Source: Acinetobacter guerrae
Lineage (GTDB): Bacteria; Pseudomonadota; Gammaproteobacteria; Pseudomonadales; Moraxellaceae
Assembly (NCBI RefSeq): GCF_009372255.1
Contig: NZ_LXGN01000023.1
Coordinates: forward strand, 1-64,000
Direction: 5' to 3'
Length of the DNA: 64,000 nucleotides
Positions 46,871-58,362 of the stretch are shown here, piece after piece. The translations under genes and the position numbers were made by a program. Each line of letters starts with the position of its first letter. Within the stretch, counting starts at the first letter, position 1. The notes below the pieces were generated by a model, which was not told the origin of the DNA, searched no databases, and saw nothing but the letters and a program-made list of their open reading frames with translations.

Positions 46871-47404
46871 ATGGCGAATGACAACCAAAACCAAGTCTTG
46901 GACGAAAACACCGATGTTTTAGACGGTGATAAAACCGCGGTAAAACGTGTTCGTAAAGCAAAACCAAAGGCTGCTGAAGGGGGCTCCACTGCAAGCTTAT
47001 TTGGTATTGAGCCTTATCAACCAAAGAAAAATGAAGAATATATGTCGGATGGGCAACTTGAGCACTTCCGTAAAATTCTACAGGCATGGAAAGCTGAATT
47101 GATGTCTGAAGTAGACCGCACCCTCAACACCATGCAGGATGAGTCTACCGCATTACCAGATGTGAATGACCGTGCAACACAGGAAGAAGAGTTTGCTATT
47201 GAACTGCGTACTCGTGACCGTGAACGTAAATTGATTCGTAAGATCGAGCAATCGCTAGAAGATATCAAATCAGGTGATTACGGCTACTGTGAAACTTGTG
47301 GTATCGAAATCGGCTTACGTCGTCTTGAAGCACGTCCAACTGCGACTCAGTGTATTGATTGCAAAACATTAGCTGAAATCAAAGAGAAGCAAAATAACGG
47401 TTAA
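46871..47404 (+). CDS. dksA: RNA polymerase-binding protein DksA (start likely MANDNQ)
   Basis: DRATQEEEFAIELRTRDRERKLIRKIEQSL, CETCGIEIGLRRLEARPTATQCIDCK zinc finger; 46871 ATG has better-spaced GAGG than 46862. Confidence 0.96.
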   Translation: MANDNQNQVLDENTDVLDGDKTAVKRVRKAKPKAAEGGSTASLFGIEPYQPKKNEEYMSDGQLEHFRKILQAWKAELMSEVDRTLNTMQDESTALPDVNDRATQEEEFAIELRTRDRERKLIRKIEQSLEDIKSGDYGYCETCGIEIGLRRLEARPTATQCIDCKTLAEIKEKQNNG

Positions 47405-47406
47405 TT

Positions 47407-48339
47407 ATGACCGTGAATGATTCCTCAGCCGAACATCTTTCGGCTCTTGTTCAGCAGCGAAACCATGTTTCGCTGTCTCACTACTCAGGTCGCTTCGCAC
47501 CGTCTCCTACTGGCCCGTTACATTTTGGCTCATTGATTACCGCAGTCGCGAGTTACTGTGATGCAAAATCACAACAGGGAACTTGGCTGGTACGTATCGA
47601 AGATACTGACATTCCTCGTATCTATCCAGACAGTGAAACACATATTCTAAACAGCATTGCTGCTTTTGGTTTTGAAGTAGATGGCGAGATTATTTTTCAA
47701 CGTCAACGCCTTTCTATTTATGAAGCCCTCATTGAACAACTCAAACAACAACATCTCGTATATGCCTGTCAATGTACTCGAAAAATGCTGGGTTCAAATG
47801 CCATTTATCAAGGAACTTGCCGTGATCTTAATCTGAATTTTAAAGATCAGGCGATTCGGGTTAAGGTGAATGATGAACACATCTGTTTTGATGATCGATT
47901 GCAAGGTCAACATTGCAGCAATCTCAAATACGATTTAGGCGATTTTGTGCTGAAACGCCGTGACGGTATTATCAATTATCAACTGGCTGTGGTCGTGGAT
48001 GATTTTTTGCAAGGTATTACCCATGTGGTTCGTGGTGCAGATTTACTTGATAATACAGAGCGTCAAATCTGGTTAGGTCAGCTACTCGGCTATCCACGTT
48101 TAAGTTATATGCATTTACCTTTAGCCATGAATGCCAATGGTCAAAAACTTTCCAAACAAAATCTGGCACAAGCCTTAGATTTAAAACAAGCACCTTTGTT
48201 ATTAGCACAAGCAATTGATGCCTTGCACCAACCTTCAGTTGAACTCGATACACCCTCAAACATGCTTAAACAAGCGGTTGCTCAATGGAATATTGACCAA
48301 ATTCCTCATCAAACAAATCTTAATGGCATCTTTTTGTAG
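47407..48339 (+). CDS. gluQ: Glutamyl-Q tRNA(Asp) synthetase
   Basis: 310 aa; YSGRFAPSPTGPLHFGSLITAVASY; lacks anticodon-binding domain; downstream of dksA. Confidence 0.94.
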   Translation: MTVNDSSAEHLSALVQQRNHVSLSHYSGRFAPSPTGPLHFGSLITAVASYCDAKSQQGTWLVRIEDTDIPRIYPDSETHILNSIAAFGFEVDGEIIFQRQRLSIYEALIEQLKQQHLVYACQCTRKMLGSNAIYQGTCRDLNLNFKDQAIRVKVNDEHICFDDRLQGQHCSNLKYDLGDFVLKRRDGIINYQLAVVVDDFLQGITHVVRGADLLDNTERQIWLGQLLGYPRLSYMHLPLAMNANGQKLSKQNLAQALDLKQAPLLLAQAIDALHQPSVELDTPSNMLKQAVAQWNIDQIPHQTNLNGIFL

Positions 48340-48343
48340 CCCA

Positions 48344-48370
48344 TAAAAAAACCCAGATTTTCATCTGGGT
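48344..48370 (-). terminator. Intrinsic terminator of ftsW
   Basis: acccagat-tttc-atctgggt; minus strand followed by TTTTTTT. Confidence 0.7.
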
Positions 48371-48393
48371 TGATCCATATTTCTCGTAAAATA

Positions 48394-49590
48394 TTAGAAA
48401 TTTGATTCTTCGCGATCTGGATTAATATCTTGTGTAGAGGAATCAATTTTAAGCACCAAACTAATCATGGCAGCACACATCATCAGCGACGTTCCTCCAT
48501 AACTAATAAAAGGTAGCGTCAATCCTTTGGTCGGCATTAAGCCCATATTCATACCTGCATTGACCAGAATTTGAAGCAGAAAAATGATACTGATGCCGTA
48601 TGCTAGATAACCTGCACGCAGAAAATTGTGTTTTAAAGCACGATGCCCAATTTTGATACAACAAGCCAACATCCCAAAAGATAAAATTAAGACCAGTGAA
48701 ATTCCCACAAATCCAAATTCCTCTCCTAATACTGCGAGCATGAAATCAGTATGAGCTTCTGGCAAATAGGATAGCTTTTGTACACTATGTCCAAGACCTG
48801 TTCCAAACCACTCTCCTCGCCCAAAAGCCATCAGAGCATTGGAAAGCTGATAACCTGTGCCCAATGGATCTGCCCACGGATTGGTAAAAGATAAAGCACG
48901 CGCCATACGATAAGGCTCAAATACAATGAGGAAACCAATCCCCATCACTACAGCACCCAACATAATCGCAAACTGGGTAGGTGGTGCGCCTGCTAAAAAG
49001 AAGATCCCCACCATCATCAGGACAATAACCACTGTCGCACCCAGATCTGGCTCCGCGATAATCAAACCAACGGTAATCGCCATGATACCACTCAAGCGCA
49101 CTAAGCCTTTCCAGTGGGTACGAACTTCTTTAGCGCGGCGTACCACATAGTCTGCGGTAAAAATTGCCATCATGACCTTCGCCACTTCTGTTGGCTGTAA
49201 GGTAAAACCTGCCAGTCGAATCCAACGTTTGGAACCATTGACCTCTGAACCGATCACCAATACCGCCAGTAGCAGCACAATCGTAATCAACCATAAAGGA
49301 AAGGTATTTCTAAACCAGAGATTCAGCGGAACTTTATAGACCAAATAAGCAATGACTGCTGCACTGGCAATCGAGATTGCGTGACGAACCACATAATGAA
49401 ATGGATTCTCATGCATATATTCAGCATATGGCATAGAAGCTGAAGCCACCATAACCGAGCCAATACACAACAAACATACCACACAGAAAATCAGCAGATT
49501 TCTGGCGGTCATTTCCGCAGGAAACTTGGGAATCCAGCGATCATACCACTGGTTAATTTTTGTTATGGTTGTCTGAGCAAAGCCAGCCAT
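48394..49590 (-). CDS. ftsW: Lipid II polymerase/flippase family FtsW
   Basis: 398 aa; SEDS family, GEWFGTGLGHSVQKLSYLPEAHTDFMLAVLGEEFGF. Confidence 0.96.
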   Translation of the reverse strand: MAGFAQTTITKINQWYDRWIPKFPAEMTARNLLIFCVVCLLCIGSVMVASASMPYAEYMHENPFHYVVRHAISIASAAVIAYLVYKVPLNLWFRNTFPLWLITIVLLLAVLVIGSEVNGSKRWIRLAGFTLQPTEVAKVMMAIFTADYVVRRAKEVRTHWKGLVRLSGIMAITVGLIIAEPDLGATVVIVLMMVGIFFLAGAPPTQFAIMLGAVVMGIGFLIVFEPYRMARALSFTNPWADPLGTGYQLSNALMAFGRGEWFGTGLGHSVQKLSYLPEAHTDFMLAVLGEEFGFVGISLVLILSFGMLACCIKIGHRALKHNFLRAGYLAYGISIIFLLQILVNAGMNMGLMPTKGLTLPFISYGGTSLMMCAAMISLVLKIDSSTQDINPDREESNF

Positions 49591-49617
49591 CGCATATTCC
49601 TTATTTTCTTGTTCTGA

Positions 49618-51033
<1,416 letters not shown>

Positions 51034-51073
51034 TCAGTTTTCATGTTATTCATCGTTTTTTGTGTCAGCGCGT

Positions 51074-51101
51074 AAAAAAGCCATCAATCTGATGGCTTTT
51101 T
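51074..51101. terminator. Bidirectional intrinsic terminator
   Basis: aaaaagccatc-aatct-gatggcttttt. Confidence 0.7.
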
Positions 51102-51140
51102 AAACAATTTGTTTTGTTGGATATCTTATCTATAAAATGA

Positions 51141-51392
51141 TTAATGCCATTTCACAGGTTTAACTTCATTACTCTTCATCATTGGCTTATCTTCAGTCGA
51201 GCAGCCACAACCACCTGCACAACCTACCGACATTTTAGGTTTAAGCCATTTTGCCGCTGATTGCCAACCTTGCCGCTCGCAAAAAGCTGACAACGCAGCA
51301 AAGGTTGCATTGGATGTTTTAGGAAATACCTTTTTAAATACAACTAACGCACTCCAAATGACCAACACCGCAATAATCAGATACTCAATCAT
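51141..51392 (-). CDS. Small Cys-rich membrane protein associated with FeoB
   Basis: 83 aa; N-terminal TM helix, VGCAGGCGCS motif, downstream of feoB. Confidence 0.65.
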   Translation of the reverse strand: MIEYLIIAVLVIWSALVVFKKVFPKTSNATFAALSAFCERQGWQSAAKWLKPKMSVGCAGGCGCSTEDKPMMKSNEVKPVKWH

Positions 51393-51424
51393 TTCAGCCT
51401 CCGTTTAGCTTATGAATAAAAGCT

Positions 51425-53281
51425 TTAAACAAAAATACGTGATGCAACCTGATAAGTAATAAACGACATGAGATATGCCAGTCCAAACAAATAAGCAGTC
51501 ATAATCGCCACATTTTTCCATGAACCCGTTTCACGGCGCACTGTTGCCAGAGTCGCTAAACAATGAGGTGCATAGATAAACCACACCAGTAAAGATAACC
51601 CTGTTGCCAGTGACCAACCTGTATCTGGTGCACTGATTAACTGAGTCAGACTTTGCGCGACCGCATCATCTCCTCCAGTCGCTGAAAGTGCATAAACAGT
51701 TCCCAGTGCCGCAACCACGACTTCACGGGCAGCCATAGCAGGAATTAAAGCAATACAAATTTGCCAACTAAATCCAATCGGTGCAAAAATCGGTTGAATT
51801 AAGTGACCTAACATCCCAGCAAAACTATAATCAATGGCAGGCAAAGTCGCGCCTTCAGGGGGTTGTGGAAAAGTACACAAGAACCATAGCAGTACAGATA
51901 ACGCGAAGATAATACCGCCCACACGCTTCAAGAAAATCTTGGCACGATCCAACAAGCCAATACCCACACTTTTAAAGTTTGGAAATCGATAACTTGGTAA
52001 TTCCATAAGTAAAGCATGTTGTGACTTATCTTTCTGTAAGAATTTCATCACAAAAGAAACGATCAACGCACTCAAAATTCCTGCCATATACAGACCAAAT
52101 AACACCAGTCCTTGCAGATTAAAAATGCCCCATACCGTTTGACTTGGAATAAATGCACCAATCAACAAGGCATAAACTGGTAACCGCGCTGAACACGTCA
52201 TCAGTGGTGCGACCATAATCGTAGTAAAACGATCACGCGGGTCACTGATACTACGCGTTGCCATAATGCCAGGAATAGCACAGGCAAAACTGGACAATAG
52301 CGGAATAAAAGCCCGACCACTTAAGCCGGCTTTAAACATCAGTTTATCGAGTAAAAAAGCCGCACGTGGTAAATAACCCGATTCTTCAAGTACCAAAATA
52401 AAAAAGAATAAAATCAAAATCTGCGGCAGAAATACTGCAACCGCACCTGCACCTGCAATAATTCCATCGACCACCAGACTATGCAGCAAAGGCTGAGTAA
52501 TAAAACCACCAACCACTTCACCCAACCAACCAAAAAAGGCTTCAATGCCATCCATAAATGGTGCAGCCCAAGCAAATACCGCCTGAAATACTACAAACAT
52601 CAAAATCGCAAGACTTAATAAGCCTAAAACGGGATGTAAAAAGATTTTATCCAGAAAATCAGAACGCTTATCTTCCTGATCAACATAATGCACGACATCA
52701 TTCAGAATGGTTTCAATTTTCTGGTGATGGCTACCCTTAAGCCCACTTAATTCAGTATGCGGGACGCTAAATTTATTTTGATCGAGTGCAGTCTTGAGCG
52801 TTTCAACGCCTGCATTTCGCACAGCGACTGTTTCAACGACTGGAACCCCTAAACGCTCAGAGAGTTTTTGTGCGTTGACCTGAATCCCACGGCGACGCGC
52901 TTCATCTATCATGTTCAACACGACCAGCACTGGACGACCAAGCTCTAAAACTTCAAGCACCAACCCTAAATGCAGCTTCAGGTTCGTGGCATCAACCACA
53001 CATAAAAAAGCATCTTGCTGTTCTTCACCCTCAATTTTACCCAAGCAAACATCGCGAGTAATGGCTTCATCAGGACTGGTCGCATTTAAACTATAGGTTC
53101 CAGGTAAATCGAGTACCCGTACCGATCTTTTAGACGGCAACTCAAAAAAACCAACTTTACGCTCTACAGTCACGCCAGCATAGTTCGCTACTTTTTGGCG
53201 AGTCCCTGTCAACTGGTTAAATAAAGAGGTCTTACCACAGTTCGGATTTCCAACAAGGGCTATACGAAGAGCTTCACTCAT
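51425..53281 (-). CDS. feoB: Ferrous iron transport protein B
   Basis: 618 aa; GNPNCGKTSLFNQLTG, DLPGTYSL, FeoB gate motifs. Confidence 0.97.
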   Translation of the reverse strand: MSEALRIALVGNPNCGKTSLFNQLTGTRQKVANYAGVTVERKVGFFELPSKRSVRVLDLPGTYSLNATSPDEAITRDVCLGKIEGEEQQDAFLCVVDATNLKLHLGLVLEVLELGRPVLVVLNMIDEARRRGIQVNAQKLSERLGVPVVETVAVRNAGVETLKTALDQNKFSVPHTELSGLKGSHHQKIETILNDVVHYVDQEDKRSDFLDKIFLHPVLGLLSLAILMFVVFQAVFAWAAPFMDGIEAFFGWLGEVVGGFITQPLLHSLVVDGIIAGAGAVAVFLPQILILFFFILVLEESGYLPRAAFLLDKLMFKAGLSGRAFIPLLSSFACAIPGIMATRSISDPRDRFTTIMVAPLMTCSARLPVYALLIGAFIPSQTVWGIFNLQGLVLFGLYMAGILSALIVSFVMKFLQKDKSQHALLMELPSYRFPNFKSVGIGLLDRAKIFLKRVGGIIFALSVLLWFLCTFPQPPEGATLPAIDYSFAGMLGHLIQPIFAPIGFSWQICIALIPAMAAREVVVAALGTVYALSATGGDDAVAQSLTQLISAPDTGWSLATGLSLLVWFIYAPHCLATLATVRRETGSWKNVAIMTAYLFGLAYLMSFITYQVASRIFV

Positions 53282-53544
53282 GCTGGAACTCCATCGTTCT
53301 GGCTAATTTCAATTTTTTCAGCTTCAATTTTACGCAATGCGAAACGAGTAAAACCCAATTGAACGAGAATTGGATCCCCTCCAAATACGCCTTTGGTGAT
53401 TACTTCAACCTTCTCACCGGGAACAAAACCGAGGGTTTCCAAGCGACTTGCGACAAGGTCTTGCTGATCTGCATTGCCATCTACGGTACGATTGACCTTG
53501 GTGATGATGGCAGTTTGCTTAACTTTTAACTGTGATAAACGCAC
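53278..53544 (-). CDS. feoA: Ferrous iron transport protein A
   Basis: 88 aa; LGFVPGEKVEVITKGVFGGDPILVQLGFTRFALRKIEAEKIEI. Confidence 0.94.
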   Translation of the reverse strand: MRLSQLKVKQTAIITKVNRTVDGNADQQDLVASRLETLGFVPGEKVEVITKGVFGGDPILVQLGFTRFALRKIEAEKIEISQNDGVPA

Positions 53545-53583
53545 CGCATCTGATCCTGAACTCTTTTGTATAGTATAACGTCA

Positions 53584-53630
53584 AATGAGAATAATTAACA
53601 AATAAGGAAGAATTACTATTCTCATGATGA
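53584..53630. promoter_or_regulatory. Fur-box-like inverted elements in feoA-xerD divergent region
   Basis: aatgagaataattaa and aattactattctcatgatga; perfect 9-bp inverted repeat atgagaata/tattctcat. Confidence 0.5.
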
Positions 53631-53692
53631 TCTGCCTCTCGACAGGTTGAAAATTTTCACCTAAAGTACTGATCATTCAAGAGATAAACAAA

Positions 53693-54613
53693 ATGACCAT
53701 CACCAAGAAACCACGAATTCCAGCGGCCGTACACATCCCTGAACAATTTAGTTTTTTGCAGGGTTTTCGTGATTATTTGGTGGCTCAGAGTGTGAGTCCA
53801 CATACTCGCAATGCTTATTTAAGCGATTTAATCCAATGCGGCAGCCTGTCTGCTGTTAATTTGACCAATTGGTCAAGTGATGACGTTTCAGATGTCATGA
53901 TTGAACTGACCAAACTCGGCAAAAGTCCACGTTCTATTGCACGTTGTCTGTCTGCTTTGCGTCAGTTTTATAAATTTATGCGCGAACAAAAGCTAAGAAC
54001 AGATAACCCCATGGCAAATCATAAAAGTCCAAAACTTGGTCGTGCATTGCCTAAAGATCTGTCTGAACAAGATGTCGAAGCGCTTATACAGGCTCCCAAT
54101 ACAGAGAATGCGTTGGGATTACGTGACCGTGCCATGCTAGAAGTTTTATATGCATGCGGCTTACGTGTTTCAGAACTCTTAAATCTGCGACTAGATTTAA
54201 TTAATTTAAAACAGGGTTATTTGCGTATTACAGGCAAAGGCAATAAAGAGCGTCTAGTTCCAATGGGACAGTTCGCGACCGACTGGATCGAGCGTTATTT
54301 AGCACAATCACGCCCTCATTTATATAAAACCAGCACTGACTATTTGTTTCTCACCCAACATGGCGGCATTATGAGTCGACAAAATTTCTGGTACGCGATT
54401 AAGCGTTATGCCCTGCAAGCCAACATTCAAGCTGATTTATCTCCACATACTTTGCGCCATGCTTTTGCCACACATTTGCTGAATCATGGGGCAGACTTAC
54501 GTGTAGTACAAATGCTGTTGGGACATAGTGATTTATCCACCACGCAAATTTATACCCACGTCGCTCAAGTTCGTATGCAACAGTTGCATGCCCAACATCA
54601 TCCACGCGGCTAG
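53693..54613 (+). CDS. xerD: Tyrosine recombinase XerD
   Basis: 306 aa; LSPHTLRHAFATHLLNHGADLRVVQMLLGHSDLSTTQIYTHV; followed by dsbC-hom-thrC, consistent with the xerD context. Confidence 0.9.
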   Translation: MTITKKPRIPAAVHIPEQFSFLQGFRDYLVAQSVSPHTRNAYLSDLIQCGSLSAVNLTNWSSDDVSDVMIELTKLGKSPRSIARCLSALRQFYKFMREQKLRTDNPMANHKSPKLGRALPKDLSEQDVEALIQAPNTENALGLRDRAMLEVLYACGLRVSELLNLRLDLINLKQGYLRITGKGNKERLVPMGQFATDWIERYLAQSRPHLYKTSTDYLFLTQHGGIMSRQNFWYAIKRYALQANIQADLSPHTLRHAFATHLLNHGADLRVVQMLLGHSDLSTTQIYTHVAQVRMQQLHAQHHPRG

Positions 54614-54760
54614 ATACAAACGACTAAAGACCAATCAAAATAATGTGACCAACTCTACAAAAATATCCATTATTTTTTACAGTTCATATTGAATAAAACA
54701 CATAGCCCATTCTTTTTTTTGTTATTCTTAGCCCTTTCCACATAGAATTTTGATAAAGGG

Positions 54761-55582
54761 TTGTCTATGTTGTTTACCCGATCTCGTCTTTTTTTAGCAT
54801 GTACTGTGGCAACAACTCTCGCCCTTACTGCTTGCTCTAAAGAAAACTCAGCACAAAAACAAGATACCTTAACAGCTAGTGCGCCTGCGACTGGAGAAGC
54901 ATCAACGTTAACTGAACGTAATGCCCAACAGCGTTTGGCTACAACACTGCAACAACAGTTTCAAAAAGCCAATATTAATGCCAAAGTGCTTGATATCAAA
55001 CCGACTGAAGTTCCAAATTTATATTGGGTTAATCTTGAAGGCATGAGTTCAGTATATGCCACCAGTGATGGTAAATATATTATTCAGGGTGAAGTCATTC
55101 GTTTGGGTGATAAAGAGTTGACCAATGTTGGTGATGCACTGCAATCTTCAGAAAATAAAAAGCGGTTCTCTGCGCTCAAAACTGAAGACTTGATTGTTTA
55201 TCCAGCCAGCAACGGTAAAGCCAAACATGTGATTTATGTGTTTACCGATTCAAGCTGCCCATATTGCCACAAATTGCATGAACATTTAGCCGAGATTAAT
55301 AGTAAAGGAATCGAGGTGCGTTATATTGCATGGCCACGTGGTGAACAATTTATGCCAACGATGGAAGCGATCTGGTGTAGTGAAGATCGTAAGTCTGCAT
55401 TTGACCAATCTGTTCAAGGTTTACCTGTACAAGCAGCCCAATGTAAAAATCCTGTTCGTGAACAATACCAATTGGGTCTAAATATTGGAGTCAATGGAAC
55501 GCCTGCTATTTACAACAGTGAAGGACAATATCTAGGGGGTTATCTGACTCCTGATGAGTTGATGAAACGACTGGAAAAATAA
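54761..55582 (+). CDS. dsbC: Thiol:disulfide interchange protein DsbC-like
   Basis: 273 aa; lipoprotein-like signal (LTACS), YVFTDSSCPYCHKLHEHL, GVNGTPAIYNSEG. Confidence 0.9.
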   Translation: MSMLFTRSRLFLACTVATTLALTACSKENSAQKQDTLTASAPATGEASTLTERNAQQRLATTLQQQFQKANINAKVLDIKPTEVPNLYWVNLEGMSSVYATSDGKYIIQGEVIRLGDKELTNVGDALQSSENKKRFSALKTEDLIVYPASNGKAKHVIYVFTDSSCPYCHKLHEHLAEINSKGIEVRYIAWPRGEQFMPTMEAIWCSEDRKSAFDQSVQGLPVQAAQCKNPVREQYQLGLNIGVNGTPAIYNSEGQYLGGYLTPDELMKRLEK

Positions 55583-55706
55583 ATATTCACAGTCATTACC
55601 ATAATTTCTAAAAATTTGACGCAGGGCGAAGATAAAGCATACTTCGCCCTAGAGTCTGGCGCTTTTTTTAGCTATGATCTAGCCTTGTTTATTTTTTAAT
55701 GCATGT

Positions 55707-57020
55707 ATGGAGTGTGACGTGAAACCAGTTCGTCTGGCAATACTCGGTCTTGGAACCGTTGGTGGTGGAGCCCTTAAACTATTACAAGAAAACGCTGCTG
55801 AAATTAAACGTCGCACCGGCCGTGAAATTCAAATTACCCATGTTGGCACTCGCCGCCCCCGTCCAGATCTTGAATTAGAAGGTATCAAGCAAAGCGCAGA
55901 CCTCATGGAGATCGTACGTCAGCCTGATGTTGATGTGGTAGTTGAAGTTATGGGCGGTCTCCATCCTGCCTATGAAGTAATTATGGAAGCCATTAAACAT
56001 GGCAAACAAGTCGTTACTGCCAACAAAGCCTTGCTTGCAGAACATGGCAACGAACTCTTTAAGGCCGCCGAAGACAATGCCGTACAAATCGCTTATGAAG
56101 CGGCAGTTGCAGGTGGTATTCCAATTATTAAAGTCATTCGTGAAGGTTTGGCAGCAAACCGTATTGAATGGCTTGCAGGCATTATTAATGGTACAGGTAA
56201 CTTTATCCTGACCGAAATGCGTGATAAAGGTCGTGCCTTTGCCGATGTTCTTAAAGAAGCTCAGGAACTCGGTTATGCCGAAGCCGATCCAACTTTTGAT
56301 GTGGAAGGCATTGATGCAGCTCATAAACTCACGATTTTAGCTTCGTGTGCGTTTGGTATTCCTTTACAGTTTGACAAGGTCTACACCGAAGGCATTAGCA
56401 AGATTACTGCTCAGGATGTCAAATATGCAGAAGATCTTGGCTTTCGTATTAAACACCTCGGTATTGCACGCCGTGCTGAACATGGTATTGAACTTCGTGT
56501 TCACCCAACACTTATTCCAGAAGAACAATTGATTGCAAATGTCAATGGAGTCAAAAATGCGGTGCTTGTACAAGCTCATGCCGTTGGCCCAACATTATAT
56601 TATGGTGCAGGCGCAGGTGCAGGCCCAACAGCTTCTGCTGTAGTTGCCGATATCGTGGATATTGTACGCGATATTTCTTACACTGAAGATGGTGCAGGAA
56701 CGATTCCTCAATTGGCTTTTGAAGCTTTGACAGATTTACCTATCCTCAAACGCGAAGAGATGACCACTGGCTACTATCTACGTGTCGATGCCGAAGACCA
56801 GACAGGCGTACTTGCAGATATCACCACTATTCTCAGTCGTGCTGGCATCAGCATTGATGCAATCATGCAACAATCTCGCTTAAAAGACTTAATCCCGATC
56901 GTTATCTTAACTGACCCAGTGGTTGAATCAAAAATGGATGACGCGATTGCCAAAATTCAGGCTTTACCTGCAATTCATGGCGAAATCGTACGAATTCGTT
57001 TAGAATCGCTGGATAGTTAA
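55707..57020 (+). CDS. hom: Homoserine dehydrogenase
   Basis: 437 aa; LGLGTVGGGALKLL, C-terminal ACT domain. Confidence 0.96.
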   Translation: MECDVKPVRLAILGLGTVGGGALKLLQENAAEIKRRTGREIQITHVGTRRPRPDLELEGIKQSADLMEIVRQPDVDVVVEVMGGLHPAYEVIMEAIKHGKQVVTANKALLAEHGNELFKAAEDNAVQIAYEAAVAGGIPIIKVIREGLAANRIEWLAGIINGTGNFILTEMRDKGRAFADVLKEAQELGYAEADPTFDVEGIDAAHKLTILASCAFGIPLQFDKVYTEGISKITAQDVKYAEDLGFRIKHLGIARRAEHGIELRVHPTLIPEEQLIANVNGVKNAVLVQAHAVGPTLYYGAGAGAGPTASAVVADIVDIVRDISYTEDGAGTIPQLAFEALTDLPILKREEMTTGYYLRVDAEDQTGVLADITTILSRAGISIDAIMQQSRLKDLIPIVILTDPVVESKMDDAIAKIQALPAIHGEIVRIRLESLDS

Positions 57021-57027
57021 ACAGTTT

Positions 57028-57100
57028 AAATCTCCCCACTCCCCTCTTTAATAAAGAGGAGGAACTCCCCCCTTTGTAAAAGGGAGGTTGGGAGGGATTT
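57028..57100. repeat. Intergenic paired-hairpin repeat, copy 2 (hom-thrC)
   Basis: aatctccccactcccctctttaataaagaggaggaactcccccctttgtaaaagggaggttgggagggattt; aligns to 14035-14105. Confidence 0.75.
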
Positions 57101-57129
57101 TCTCTCTACCTCACATTTGGAACATCATC

Positions 57130-58269
57130 ATGTCTAATGCCAATCGTTATACCGGTCTAGTTGATCGTTATCGTGACCGTTTGCCAGTTTCAGCAACGAC
57201 ACGTGCTATTTCTTTAGGAGAAGGGAATACCCCACTGATTAAACTAGAGAATATTCCACGTCTGATTGGCAAAAATGTTGAAATCTATGTGAAGTATGAA
57301 GGCTTAAACCCAACAGGTTCATTCAAAGACCGCGGCATGACCATGGCTGTGACTAAAGCAGTTGAAGAAGGCTCTAAAGCGATTATCTGTGCATCTACAG
57401 GTAACACTTCTGCTGCTGCTGCTGCTTATGCTGCACGTGCAGGCATTAAGGCTTTTGTTTTAATTCCAGAAGGCAAAATTGCGATGGGTAAAATGGCGCA
57501 AGCCATGATGTATGGTGCAATCACCATGCAAATCCGTGGTAACTTTGACGATGGTATGCGTCTGGTGAAAGAAGTGGCTGATCAGGCTCCTGTCACCATT
57601 GTAAACTCAATCAATCCTTACCGTTTACAAGGTCAAAAAACCATTGCTTATGAAATCGTAGAAGCATTGGGCCGTGCGCCAGATTATCACTGCTTACCAG
57701 TCGGTAATGCTGGAAACATTACTGCACACTGGATGGGTTATACCGAAGCAGTGGCGAATCAGCCTGCGGATCAGTTTGAACAAGTCATTTATGATGCCGC
57801 AACAGATCAATTCACAGGCCCTAAACCAGAAGGCTTACCAACTATGGTGGGTTATCAAGCATCTGGCGCTGCTCCTTTCTTACGTGGCGCACCTGTTGAA
57901 CAACCTGAAACTGTAGCAACAGCCATTCGTATTGGTAATCCACAAAGCTGGAATCATGCCAAAGCAGTTGTTCGTGATTCTAAAGGTTGGTTTGATGAAC
58001 TTCAGGATAGCGAAATTCTTGAAGCACAACGCTTACTGTCTATGTACGAAGGTGTGTTTGTAGAACCTGCCTCTGCTGCATCTATTGGTGGTGCGATTCG
58101 TGATATCAAAGCGGGTAAAATTGCAGAAGGTTCTGTGATTGTTTGTACAGTGACAGGCAACGGCTTAAAAGACCCTGATACTGCAATCAAGCAATGTGCA
58201 GATGCAGTCATGCTATCTATTGATGCAACTATGACTCAAGTCAAAGATTCTATTCTGTCAAATATGTAA
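57130..58269 (+). CDS. thrC: Threonine synthase (start likely MSNANRYTG)
   Basis: EGNTPLIKLENIPR, GSFKDRGM PLP motif, ASTGNTSAAAAAYAARAG. Confidence 0.96.
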   Translation: MSNANRYTGLVDRYRDRLPVSATTRAISLGEGNTPLIKLENIPRLIGKNVEIYVKYEGLNPTGSFKDRGMTMAVTKAVEEGSKAIICASTGNTSAAAAAYAARAGIKAFVLIPEGKIAMGKMAQAMMYGAITMQIRGNFDDGMRLVKEVADQAPVTIVNSINPYRLQGQKTIAYEIVEALGRAPDYHCLPVGNAGNITAHWMGYTEAVANQPADQFEQVIYDAATDQFTGPKPEGLPTMVGYQASGAAPFLRGAPVEQPETVATAIRIGNPQSWNHAKAVVRDSKGWFDELQDSEILEAQRLLSMYEGVFVEPASAASIGGAIRDIKAGKIAEGSVIVCTVTGNGLKDPDTAIKQCADAVMLSIDATMTQVKDSILSNM

Positions 58270-58280
58270 GTTTAGACCTG

Positions 58281-58318
58281 AAATAAAAAACCAGTTGTTT
58301 CCAACTGGTTTTTTATTT
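58281..58318. terminator. Bidirectional intrinsic terminator
   Basis: aaataaaaaaccagttg-tttc-caactggttttttattt. Confidence 0.8.
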
Positions 58319-58362
58319 CAATATTGATCGTAAATCTAAAAAAAATGCGATTTTAAATAATT

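Noticed and set aside
53693-54613. Tyrosine recombinase as mobile-element integrase
   Set aside because: Sequence and the dsbC-hom-thrC context match chromosomal XerD; no att-like repeats seen.
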